Source: Solen grandis
Lineage: Eukaryota > Mollusca > Bivalvia > Adapedonta > Solenidae
Direction of reading: 5' to 3'
Assembly: GCA_021229015.1 (NCBI GenBank)
Contig: CM037792.1
Location: 45,009,083 to 45,073,082, forward strand
DNA length: 64,000 nt
Positions 1 to 12,657 of this stretch are shown here, in pieces. The position numbers were made by a program, and so were the translations under genes. The notes under the pieces were generated by a model. That model saw only the letters and a program-made list of their open reading frames with translations, made no database searches and had not been told where the DNA came from. The number at the start of each line of letters is the position of its first letter. Positions within the stretch are counted from its first letter, which is position 1.

Positions 1-360
1 TTAATTCATATCATTTTAAATTAGGATCATGTTGCCGTTTCAACGTGATACGTGCATTTGTTGCGAAACATCGGTATGGGTCGTCAAATATTTGATTCAT
101 TGACCCTTCACTCCACCCAACTCCTTAAAGTGAATGACTTTTTGTCGAACACTCGTGGTTCCAAGTACAAAAATACAGTTTTATGGTTCACGATAGCCAT
201 AAACAGTCAGCCTGTTAAATTTAATACCCCAGTAGTTTCATATGAACACAGTTTATCCATTTGGCAGCCGCGCGGTTACCAGAAGAACCATGAACTACAT
301 TAACATTCCGCGATAACTCTGTGTTCTGGTGCACGGTTCTAGAGATACATGTACAGGTGT

Positions 361-602
361 TTAACCCTTTCCCTCATATAGACTCATTTTGACGCACTCA
401 GTAGGTACCACATAAAGCCTGATCTGCAGAAAACCACAGTTAAACCTTGCCAAATTTAATTACAAAATCCTCATTTCCAGACCACTGAGGAGCAGCGAAC
501 AGCATAAAACCTGATCAGCCTGCGAGTTACTCGCAGGCTGATCTGGTTTTATGCTGTTCGCATAGGTCTTTTTATGGTGTCCTCTATGAGGGAAAGGGTT
601 AA
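361..602 (+). mobile_element. TTAA-flanked hairpin MITE, copy A1
   Basis: A 242-bp unit bounded by TTAA on both sides, with terminal inverted repeats CCCTTTCCCTCATA and TATGAGGGAAAGGG. At 495-561 there is a long hairpin: two 32-nt arms (GCGAACAGCATAAAACC... and its complement) with a TTA loop and one T:T mismatch. CCC termini and TTAA targets point to a piggyBac-type non-autonomous element. Three nearly full copies and one fragment occur in this window. Confidence 0.9.
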
Positions 603-2724
603 TGTGCATTTCAAGATGAGCATCCGGCAACTGCCGTACCTTCATAGAATATAACATTTGACTGGATTTTGATTTCGGCGTTCAGCATATAAGGATAGTT
701 CTAGAACCGATTTGCCAAGTGTCAGGATCAGTGACTGAGTGTTGTATCTTGTTACTTGTTCCAATAAGACAGCACTATAATCTTTAACATGTAGACAAAG
801 TCTCGAAATAATGAGGTCACTCTATGTATAGGATAGAATATATCCAGATATCAAGATATTTCTTCAGATAATAGAAGACTGAAACGAGCGTAGCTTTTAT
901 TGTGTGGAGAAATGTCTTAGAAATTCTATCCGACTTAGAAGTTCCAATCTTAACTTAAATATATTGCATTGAAGCCAGGAATCAATATTAATATTTTATA
1001 TGCTCCATCCTATTCTCTGTCAATCAAATGTGTCTTGACTGCTGCAAAAGGCGGAAAAAATATATTCTGTGCAGACCAATAAGGGGGTGGGGTCATGCTA
1101 CTTCAATATGTGTGAGTTCAATTTTAATTGATAGTAGAGAAACGTCTCCCCAATTCGATATAATGACCCAAATTATTATTTACTACTTGGACGTAAACAA
1201 GTGAGGTAAGATCGTGTTTAATTACGATTTCATCAAAATATTTCAACGTAAATAATTTAACGAGTAATTTACTTATGTTATTGAGCAAACCGCAGATAGT
1301 TCTACGCGACTGGTGGCAATTCCTGCTGATTGCTGTCCTTTTCTTATTTATTTAACTGAACATTGACAAAAAAGCATCGTTCAGAAGTAAAACACGGGGT
1401 ACGTCCCACCAAGGAACCGCTCTCTGCGCGACATTCTATTTTTGGTTCTGTTTATCGCCAAACCGAAAGAAGAATGATATCACAAATTACGGGTACACAG
1501 ATGTGGAGTAAAACAGGAGTTGTGGGCGAGATTCGTGTCCGTATCTTAGCTAAACTTAAGACGGGGGACAGAAGTATCAGAATAAAAAATAAATAAATAA
1601 AATGAAATAAATAAATAAATATCTCATTGAAACCATGAGTCAGAATTGAAAAGAAAAACGAGAAAAGAAAGCCAGGATTTTTACTGTCTCTGTATGATCG
1701 CAGCTGTAATATCATTTTGGCCAAAAAGAAAAATGAAGTCTAGACTAACGGTTGTCAGTTTCTCTCTTTTTACGTCATCAAAATGCAACGCCCTGGAGAC
1801 GGGATTTGTTATTTATGCTCAATTGAAGCATCGATCTTTTTGTGCATATGTTGAAATAAATCATGGATAAATTGGATAAAGCTTCTGATTGGCCACTGAT
1901 GCAGTTTGGATGAACTTTTATAATAAATATTCGGTCTTATATTTATCCCTACAAGTTCTTGACAGAAAGTTGTATGTTTAAACACTGTATGTGCAGTGCA
2001 ACTTTATAGTCACAGAAATTCTAAATTTGAAACAGACAAAGTTATATGAACATAAAAGTCAAAAGAGAACATTCTCAATTTTTAATATTTATTTGAAAGT
2101 ATAGTCAAATATATCTTTGACTATTCATTAATTAAAATAATTTTAATTTTAATATCAAAACCCACGCCTGACACACCACGACGTTGTCGCCATGACGATA
2201 CTCCAACATTGTTGTTTGAGTGGAAACTGATTTTAGACGATTTTGCGAATTTTTACCTCATTTTTATTTAATAATTTGTTTATATATAGCACGAAGAACA
2301 ATTTGTCTTGAACACGAATGTACAATATGCAGTCTGTGTAACGATGTAACCGGCTTTGATACATGCTGAACGAAATTTAATGCCAACGAAAATGTCTTTC
2401 ATATGACCCATATTTTTGTCGGATTTTTTTTCCGCTTCAGTGATCGCGAAGTATTTAAATAGTGAACTTCTTATTGCTGTTTTTGCATTAAAACGTGACA
2501 TTTTCCTCTTCCACGAACAATTAAACGCTCTTTTTTTTTATATATTTTGTTAGATGTGCAAGATCTTCACAGTCTAATGGTGACCAACCTAATGGTGACA
2601 TTAACCACTTTATCATGAGAGGGTAATGATTGTTTAATTCAAAAAGGGCACAAAAGTTGATGATTGATGAGCGTGTTGGTCAGCCTGACATATATGCATA
2701 CTGTTGAGTGTACACGTATATTCA

Positions 2725-2770
2725 AGCAGAAAGAGAGAAAGATAGAGGAGACATAGAGAAAAGCGACAGG

Positions 2771-2801
<31 letters not shown>

Positions 2802-2956
2802 GGGCGACATAGTGACAGAGAGAGAGAAAGAGATAGAGGGGGCGACATAGTGACAGAGAGAGAGAAAGAGAGAGAGGGGGGCGGCAGAGTGACAGAGAGA
2901 GAGGTGCGACAATGAGACAAATAAATAGAGAGAGAGAGAGAGAGAAAGAGACAGAT
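2725..2956. repeat. GA-rich minisatellite
   Basis: (GA)n runs broken by a repeated GGGGCGACATAGTGACAGAG-like block about three times. The ORFs on the opposite strand (Ser/Leu-rich) are repeat artefacts. Confidence 0.9.
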
Positions 2957-4058
2957 TATTATAAATTGGCTTATTGAAGTATTCTTGATTCAGTATTTCA
3001 AAATTGTTCTGTTGCTATGTACAACTACTCGCAATCATGTCATATAAACGGGTCAGGGCAGTAACACAATTAGCTCCCTCTCGATTATGAAGATGAAGCG
3101 ATGAAGATATTTTTTTAGACTCATTCGTCAGGAGAGTCATTTCAAGGGTCACTATACATGTTTCCATCACAATCAAAGTCCTCCGTTTAACTGACGTTTA
3201 CAAACCATGTCCAGGTCAGTGTAAAAAGGTAATTAGAAACAAGGAGAATACATAAATCAGAAACACACTAGTATGTTAGATAATAGTCAATTTTTTGAGT
3301 ACTTTACATCAAATACCATCGGCTCTAGAATATAAATTAATGAATATAGTCCTACTTTGGTTCATAAATTTATATCTTATCACTGGCATACAGAATGAAT
3401 ATGTAGATAATATCACATGTTACTGGAAAAAAATAAGTCCAAATAACTTTCATTATAGAGATTCGTGACATATTTTAAGACAAGATTTGCGAACATTTCG
3501 TCGACGAAGCTTCATGGCTGCGAATTTATTACAGTATATAAAAATGTAATCTTTCCATCAGGATCCGCATAGAGTTACTTGGTTATATAAAGAACCTCTT
3601 AATCTCCTCGCACAGATCTCTACCACAGTGAGTTGAAAAATAGCTGAGTTTCAGCTAAACACAATGGTCACGTGGTAACACAGTATGGCAGTGATTGATG
3701 CGGAGTCGGAATTTGAGAACCTCGATGTTATACATTATTTTTTGCACTGTTGGAATAAAGTTTTAACTGCATGGAAACACTTAATATAGGGAGTGGATTA
3801 TCATTTTGAATTGTGGCTTGAAGCTCTATATCTGTCTCTTGTAGACATATCCCTCAACTGACTGAAATATTGCCAATGGGACATAAAACCTATGCAACAA
3901 ATAGGCCGTGACTTGATGTTAATATGCGAGTATAATCAGTATATGTTTGGGCCAAATAAAACGATTTAAAATTGCCAGGTACTAATTTTGACATGATATC
4001 CTACGAGTGAAGCAATAATTTGTATAGGGGGGCATTATTTCATATAAAATGTGCGCGC

Positions 4059-4086
<28 letters not shown>
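4059..4086. repeat. (GA)n microsatellite
   Basis: Uninterrupted GA dinucleotides following GTGCGC. Confidence 0.95.
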
Positions 4087-4090
<4 letters not shown>

Positions 4091-5302
4091 ATTTTGCTGA
4101 CAGTTTAAGGCAATGATCATGTTAAGAGATTGCTTGTACAATGTACTTTTATCAATTTCAAGTCAAAACATCTAAATTTCACTTATTCAAATTCGCATAA
4201 ATTCATCAATCATATTTCATTCCTAATTAGAGATATTTCAATGCTAATTAAAGATATTTATGCGACCTGGTCTGCGCATGAGCAGAAGGCTGCAATATGA
4301 TCTGTTGTTTGTCATGTCTCAAAATTCACTTTAAATAATTTCTTCATGTTTAATTTTCATTAGAAAAGTGAACATATGACTGATTGGATGCTTATATCAA
4401 ATACATATACTAGTTTCTTTTTATGTAAAACATACCTGACCGTGATGAAGCCTCACGTTATATTTGGTACGAAAGGTTGTTGCTAGATCTGTGTATGTCT
4501 TTATAAGATGATATCTAAGGATTTTCTCAAGCAGTAAAATCTTAAATATAACACCACCCTTCGTACTGTTGTAAACTGGGTTTAATAATGACATGGGTTT
4601 CAATGAACAGGAAATTGGGGAAAAAGGGGACTTGAAAATAGTGGTCTTAAAAGTGGAGGTGGTCTTAATATCGAGGTGGTCTTTATATGGGGTGGTCTTT
4701 TTATGAAGATTTACTGTAGATATATCTTTGTTTGTGATTCATACTCCACAGCCTTCAGTCAATAAATGATGATTGATAGGAAAAGGTTATTGTCATTTGA
4801 ATGTCAAGGTTAAAGGCACACAGGTAATATATTAAACATGCCGTATGCTAATGTGATAGAAATCTGTGAAAAGACAAACACATAATTAGGGCTGCACACT
4901 TTCTAGGTAGGTTTAATTATTGATATTGTGTATTATTATTATTAATTTATTATTATGAAATGGCAAGGTCACGTGAAAGTCTATGTTTTGGATGAGTAGG
5001 TATGAAGGTACCGTCCAAACGAATATTGGCAGTAAATTTGGGTCAAAATATATGAAGATGTGAAATAAAAAGTCATGCGGAGACAAAGCAATTTCCATAT
5101 TGTTTCCCTCTTCGGAGAAAAAAAAAGATTCAATGTACTCGGCATTTTGGGTTTTTTAACGGTTCTCTCTGAAATATAAGGAATTAAGGCTAAGTAACAC
5201 GGTTGTACATTTCCATTACGAGTATGCACGATATAGCCGATAAAGTACAATGTAAAATCGAATGCCTCATTCGGTCATTATTTATATCAATATATTAAAA
5301 TG

Positions 5303-5426
5303 AATAACGCACTTTAAAGGAAAAGGAAATTAGAATAACGCACTTTAAAGGAAAAGGAAATTAGAATAACGCACTTTAAAGGAAAAGGAAATTAGAATAA
5401 CGCACTTTAAAGGAAAAGGAAATTAG
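5303..5426. repeat. 31-bp tandem repeat, four copies
   Basis: Four essentially identical head-to-tail copies of a 31-bp unit starting AATAACGCACTTTAAAGGAA. They lie about 240 bp upstream of exon 1. Confidence 0.95.
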
Positions 5427-5666
5427 AAACAGGTGTAGTATACTTATCATGCACATGTACAAGGAACCTGGGTCAAAAATATACAAGCTTCTTCGACAGT
5501 CGGGTAGAGCGTGAGCAATCCAGTTATAGATATTCTTGTGTGTGTCTTTGTAATGGCAAATGGATTCTTTTGATTTTTGTTCACGTGTTTTCTTTTGTTA
5601 AATATATCTCAATAAATATTCCCCACGATATATTATGATATTTTTCTCCCTTTTCTTCCAAAACAG

Positions 5667-5735
5667 GGAGGAAGCCATGAGAGGGATTCCCAACAAATCG
5701 AAGGCTTTCTCATTCGACCAGTCATGCGCACTGTG
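5667..5735 (+). CDS. NPAS3: exon 1 of the NPAS3-like gene (candidate start codon)
   Basis: A pyrimidine-rich run and AG at 5665-5666 precede the exon, and donor GTGAGT follows at 5736. ATG at 5677 (context GAAGCCATGA) opens 19 codons plus two bases. These join phase-2 to the exon at 9322 and create a Trp codon. Because an acceptor precedes the exon, at least one upstream exon is expected. The frame is also open back to 5668, so the ATG could be internal. I could not check homology. Support is the good splice sites, perfect phase chaining and a composition unlike the surrounding DNA. Confidence 0.6.
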
Positions 5736-8700
5736 GTGAGTTCAAGACAAGAGTTCTCTTTTATATTTCACGCTTAGGCCATAATTACTACAGTGGCTGA
5801 ATTCTGCCATGTATTATGGCGAAAGAAAAACCTAGTTAGGCTGGTCAACAACACGAAATACCGAAATGTAGGGGCGAGCATATGTCGGATATATCGGGAC
5901 TGAAATCACTTTTCGCTCCGAAATTTTCCCCCGAAAACCCGCCACACGACTTGGCAGAAATCAGTCAACATAAACTACTGATGATTATTCATGACAGAGA
6001 TATCCCAGTTGTAATGACTGTATTTTAATTTCCATGGCGAGAAAGATTCCTGGTATGCCTATACTTTGAAATAATGTTGCTAAACCATGTTCTGATACTA
6101 ATGATGATAATAATGACGTTGTTTATGATAATAATGACGTTGTTTATGATAATAATGATGATAATAATGACGTTGTTTATGATAATAATGATGATAATAA
6201 TGACGTTGTTTATGATAATAATTACGTTGTTTATGATAATAATGACGTTGTTTATGATAATAAATAATTATGATGTTTCTCATGATGTTGTTCATGATGA
6301 GAATGATGATAGTAATAAATGACGTTAAATCAGTTAACGGCATCACATCGATTATTTCTGATTCCACAAAGGGACTTGTAACAAAAACGAAAGGACAGTA
6401 TGGATAAAAGAAGACAAAAATCATTGAATAGATGAAAACAATATGTTGGAGATCATATATATGATAATATTTTTTCTAACTCATGGTTAAAAGAAAATTC
6501 GTATTTTCACCGGTGCCTCCGACACTCGAATGCTTTTTTATGGCCGCGCCAGAAATAGAATATCATCATGCATTGAAATGAAAAAAATAGAGGATAATTT
6601 TTGTTTTGGTGTAAGATCGATGAATAATTTTACTGAGTGAACATAAAAAGTGATAATTCACGAGTGGCGAAGCCACGAGTGAAATGCATCCTTTATATGT
6701 TCACGAATGAAATTATACATCGATCTTTCACCAAAACATTTTTTTTTCTTATTATTTAATGATTAAAAGGCCAGAAATTAGCTGTTTTGTTCACAAAAGA
6801 CGTCAAAATTTGCGGGATTACTTTGCGTGCGCAATTGAAGCTCCGATCAGTTTATAGGGTCGGGTTCAAGTTCCTGATAAGTTCATTGCTTTCCTGATAA
6901 TTTCTCTGTTCAAAACAGTGAACTTATCAGGATATAATCCACTGTTATTTCTAGGTAATCCATCTAAAAGCATTAAATAATTATCCTTTACATAACTATT
7001 TTTCTACGATAGAATAGCATATTGCACAAAAATAGTGACATGTTTAAAGTCAGTTCATGTCTGCAAAAACAAACGAGCGCATAGACATAACTACACCAAG
7101 TGAAAACGGATATGATAAAACATAAGCCTGTTTTGAGTTATGCAAATAATTAATTAGCGAAGTATAATACATTTAATACTCGTTCACAGATGGTCTTTGA
7201 CTAAGAATTTGATTTTTTACTATATGTGTGTATAAGGTCTATCAATACCTATCTACAGACGTATAGTCACCCGGTGCAACCATTCGTGATGGTGGTTTCC
7301 CAATCACTGGCAATACCGTCACAGACGGTATTGAAACTATATTTACAATCATAATACCTTTAATTAGGTTTTCTATTTTCATTTGCCGTCACTGGGCTTT
7401 ACACTCTTCGCTCAACTTTATGGGTTGAACATACGAAATCGCTTCCCTGAACTTGTGAACTCGCCATCACGTGGTAACGCAAGCACCAGTGCTTCGTGGA
7501 TACAATATTCTTTATTTAACCGATTTCGACGAAGATGCGTTTACAAAAACAAAACAACAAAAAAACACACACGATTTCAGTTCAATGTGACCTACACTTG
7601 ACGAGTTTATATTTCAGAGAACAAAGACGTTACCAATTTTAATGAAAGAGAGTAGAACATTTTTTTCAACCGATCATCTGTGAAAGAGCTGCTTTAATTT
7701 AGAACAATTTAGATTATCACTCCAGGTTCATTTAATATAACATACATTTAATAAAGTGTTTTTATCAGTTGATTTCAGAAGTTTTAAAAATTAATCGTTG
7801 ATGGTCTGCTACAATACAACTTTACATATATTTCCTGTTTTCATCAAAGCAGCTACAAGTGCAAATAAAATGATATTCGTCTTAAATGTCTCAAGAGTCA
7901 CTGGCTCTGCTAAGCACTAAGCAAGGGTAGTTCCAGGACTAGCTGGTCCGGGGCCAGGATACTTTGACAAGGTGTGGTATGTCACGTGTCTATAACGTGA
8001 TATGGCAGCGAGGCAGCTCTTTATCTGTCACATGTAAACACCCTTCCAAAATTGGTGGGACGTTGATCCAAAGCAGTTCAGCAATAACAAAATATATCTA
8101 GACACTCATAGGTCGAAGTGTATGTGATATGATTCATTCATTTTGTAAAACGTAAAACGTAACACGTGACATATGAAAGAAAGCATGATATCATATCAAA
8201 TATAGAAATGAAATGAAGATATAAAGCATTCACATAATCTAATCCCATGGCCGATTTATACTGAAAATCAATGTAATATACATGTTTATTAGACACGCTT
8301 TTATTAATGAACAATTTAGTATTAAAAATTTTCCAACACAGGTCCTTTTCTATTATAAAACAGTACTTTATCATCTTGACTTTATATTGGACTTTCTTTT
8401 GCAATATACTAGATGTATTTCAAAATTTTATTTGATTTAACGATTTTTTTTCTGCTGTTTTACTGATGATATTTCCCCTATCTAATGAGGACTGACAGCG
8501 ATAAGTTAATGTTTAAACACCGAGATGATGAGGTTATGTCAGGGAACGTTTTGCACTCTATCGTGGTCGCACGTCTAATCGAGTAAACCTCTTATCTTTT
8601 TATGCAATCTTGACCTATATCTTTTCCTCCTGGTTAAGAAAGCAATCGTTACCGATTCAGGATGGAGTTATTAATATCTGATATAAATTTTAATCCGTTC

Positions 8701-11700
8701 CCCTATGCTCCACGCTCCAACAATCTCGAATACTATGTCAGAAGGAGATATGCAAACCGACGGATTTAATCATGCTGACTTTTTTTTTAAAAAAATCTTC
8801 GCCATGTAATTTTAAGAAAAGTTCCGCAGTCGTTGCATCAATACAAAGGTCTTAAAATATGCATATTTTATTACGCCTTTTAATCTTCAAACCCTTTACC
8901 GTACCTCGCCCCTCTCCGCTATATTCACTCTATATAGGAATTCATCTTAAGTTAGCCAAACCGAGTGAACACATTCAACCAGGGATTGTCGTAAAAGTTT
9001 ACATTAGAAATAAGCTGTAATCGCAATACATCATGTTAGGCAAAGTGTGTCATCGCCATAGTCTAACGATGGATATGGGAACTTATTTACACACTCCCTC
9101 GTCTTGCTAGTGTTTCTCAATGCCTTCGACTGACATCGGTCTCGAAAGGTTCGTGATCTACTTTTAACTTCTTTAGAAAAAGAACATTTAAAAAAAATAG
9201 CACGTTCGTCTTAATGGTATCACACGGACAATGCGGATATTCGTGTCAATTTGTACTAGCAAATGGTGCAGGTCAGAATTGCTTTTGAATGTCTACCACA
9301 GTTTCGATCTCACATTTTCAGGTCAAAGGACATAGGGCTGGACCCGGGGGACGGGATACAGAACGCCAGTGGGCGGTAAGTGACCTATTTTACATGTCTT
9401 TATTTTCGGCAAGTGCAAAAACACAACTGCACGTTGTATGTCGGCCCTCGTGTACTACACGCGAGGCATGCTATCAGATCCTATGCTCACTACAATGCAC
9501 ATACCTATTGTAAATAAGGAAGTTATAACCAACAGCACAAGAACGTATATACACGTTTTCTTTCTTACCGGTGTTTTTAAAACACTCGTAAACGTCCCTA
9601 GATGTTCCCATTTCTGTATATAAACATTTGTCTTCTATATAAACATGAAACAAGTACAAATAACATACGTCACGTTCGAGATACGTATTTTGATTTTAAG
9701 AATATAAGATTAAATCTAGATCATATGTAAGCACGCATACATTGAATTATGATTTTAACGCTTCAAGATTACCGGTAAATCGTGATGAATATTTATATAA
9801 GCTCAATAACTTCAGCTACTTTTATTGCATGATATGCATGTCTAATGAAGATAAAACGTACGTCAGGCTCAGTGTTGTATAGGGTATGTCCACACAAATA
9901 TCTGATGTTTACAGACCAATTGTAACATACTGTGTCTGAACAAATGCAAATTAATAAAAATATCAATTAAGTTTATGATATTGACAATTAAGTTTATGAT
10001 ATTGACTGTCTTAAGAAAGTTCATGTCAGACCAAATTTCAAATCTTACTCTAGTAATTTGGGACAGATGCTGAAAAAGAAATTAAAATCATAGAAAAATT
10101 GCTAAAAACTTTATGAGAAAGGGTACGTAGCATATATCCATTAATTGTAAGTATTGCTAAACATACATTAGAAAACTTCTATAGTGGACGAAAACACTAA
10201 GTTCAAATATACTCACTATTGCATAATCAGTCGTACGAAACAAAAAAGGATACAATCTAGTCCGTATGGCGGCATATTTTCGCCATCTCTAATAATTGTC
10301 ATTTTTACATGAAATTCGTATGTATCTTTCTGGTAACATGAAAGTATATGCAATATGATACCTGGTGCTTGTGCGAGGACATACATGTTGTAAGGCTGGT
10401 TCCGGAACCAGCTGTCACAATGGTGTGGCGGGGTGTGGTATTGTGCCACTTGTGTATAGTGTAATTTATAGAATAAGTGAACTACAAACTGCGTCACACG
10501 AAATAGCGAAATAAATAAATAAATAAATAAATAAATCAATCAATAATCAATCAAAACCCATGTTAAATAGCAATCAAGGCTCCATCGTATGACACGTTTT
10601 AAATAAACAGTACTCTTACAAACATTATATATATATATATAACTACTTTTAATATATATAACTACTTTTTATTTTTATTAATGCTGTAAGCAATACATCG
10701 CACTTAAAAAAAAAATAAAAAAATATATATATAAAATAACATTATTGTCAATGATTTCTATATAGCAATGACATATACGGTGTTATAAAAATTCAGTAAG
10801 AAACAGTGGGAAGGAGGTACAAAATTAGAAAAAAATCATTAATGGTGATAGATAAGATGTTCATTGTTTGTCGTTTGTTGAAGTCATGGCCAATTATGTT
10901 GTGTATTCAAATTACACACACACAAAAAAAAAATGATTCTACTTAATGACAATTCATGCGTGCAGGTTAAATTAGAAAAAGCCGGAATTATAGATTGCAT
11001 AATGGGGGCGTTGGATCTCAGATAATAGAAAATCAAAGCGTTCAACGCACTGAGAGAAATAGCTGTAATTCCTAAAACATCGTTTTTCGAGTAGAGGCAA
11101 AGGATTATATTACTTTAAAACTCAGCAAGTTTTCCTGCAAATCTTCCTACTAGTTAGTCAGCTGAATTCGTTCTTTATTTCACAATGATCCGCTGTGAGG
11201 GTCATGACCTCGAATGTAACTTTACCTTAATACTAAAACACCTATCTGTTATTGATTACGTGTAGAAAATCGACGATGCATTTAATAAGTATATTAATTA
11301 GGTTGTCTGCCAATTCCAAAGTCAAGAAATGACTCTCTGGGAGGACATTTTGGACTATGGAGTTAAACCTTGCTATCATGCGACATACTTGTGTGACTGA
11401 CATACTCTGGAGTATCTAATGCGAAGCACACCTTCCTTTTTGCGGGAGTACATCATTGGATTGCTGTTATGTTTCATAAATGTCACGAATGTTTTGTTCA
11501 CGCGCATAATTGATGTTTCCAGCGCAAAATAACTGAAAAAGAAAAAGGTAATAACGCTATATATCACATTTAAAGCGTCAATGGCTACGGTTAAAACGTC
11601 GATCTAACATATTTCACTATATTCGTTTAGTAGATCGCATTGCATGAATGAAGTCTTGAGAACTGAGTGATTCAGTTAAATGGCTTTCAATTAAACGAAA

Positions 11701-12606
11701 ATGCAGGTTTCTTTTATTATTTAGAATTTAAATATATAAACATATTCATATTTAGGGTTCATTTTAGTGTTTCTGTTAATCATGTGATTCCATAAACAAT
11801 TAAAAGTTACTCTTTATCTTCTCTTTTCGATAAACAATTAAAGTCTGTATTTACCTTCTTTTTTCAATAAACAATTAATTAAAGTATCTTTTACCAAATT
11901 CGGTTCATTTTTATAATGAACAACGCCGCTCATTCATGATTACATCAACAAACATCTGGTGACCATGATGAGCTATATAAAAGTAGCTTATTTGTTTATA
12001 CTAGTCAGTCTACTTCTGACCGTTTTGGGTACAGATCGCATGGTAGACGATGAAGGCTGTTCTTTTGTATTATTAGGAAGCTTGGGGACTTAAGGCAAGT
12101 GTTGGGTACATTTAGCATTACTGCATTGTATGAGAAACCCCAGAATAAGTCTTGGGTCGCCACATCTTTGTGGTTACTATGTTGAAATAAGTTCTAAACT
12201 GACTTCAGGGGTTTGTTATTATATTTATTTATGGTTTGGAGGCATTTCAGACCAGAGTTTTGGGGTTATTTCAGACGTAGTTCTGAAGGTATTTGAAACC
12301 AAGTTCCAGGTTCTGAGGTCAGGTTTAGGGGTTTGAGGTTATTGTCTATGATTTCGGCTCAAAGTCTGTTTAGAAACAGTAGAAGGGACTCATTTTGATC
12401 AGGTTTTTTTTTTGTTATTACTAATCATATACTGATTATTTTAATACATTGTTAAATTCATTGTTAATTATTGGAATCATTGTTTAATGTCTTATTCAAA
12501 CATCAATAGGCTAAGGCAGTCCTGAGAAAAATCAGGTATATCCAAGGTTTGTTTATCCCCGCTCGCTTTTTAATTAAGACTTGTACATAGTATATTATCC
12601 TTTTTA

Positions 12607-12657
<51 letters not shown>

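Larger units (their letters stand above)
1..5666. other. region upstream of the first recognised exon
   Basis: Apart from the MITE and simple repeats listed separately, I see no coding exon that I can support. A GC-elevated stretch at about 1380-1565 has a 77-codon open frame without recognisable similarity. The end of this region looks like an intron end, so a 5' exon and the promoter may lie here or outside the window. No TATA box or CpG-rich promoter stands out. Confidence 0.5.
5736..9321 (+). other. intron 1 of the NPAS3-like gene
   Basis: No exon or RNA gene recognised. Holds the 6.1 kb minisatellite, the foldback at 6602-6738, and a perfect small hairpin at 7311-7333 (CAATACCGTC, loop ACA, GACGGTATTG). 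Confidence 0.6.

Noticed and set aside
1363..1596. 77-codon basic ORF as a gene or 5' exon
   Set aside because: No similarity recognised, no convincing splice sites and no phase link to exon 1. Left as unexplained composition.
2634..2920. Two Ser/Leu-rich ORFs on the minus strand
   Set aside because: Translations of the GA-rich minisatellite with period-driven residues.
6074..6424. Long ORFs on both strands
   Set aside because: Both are translations of the 21-24 bp minisatellite.
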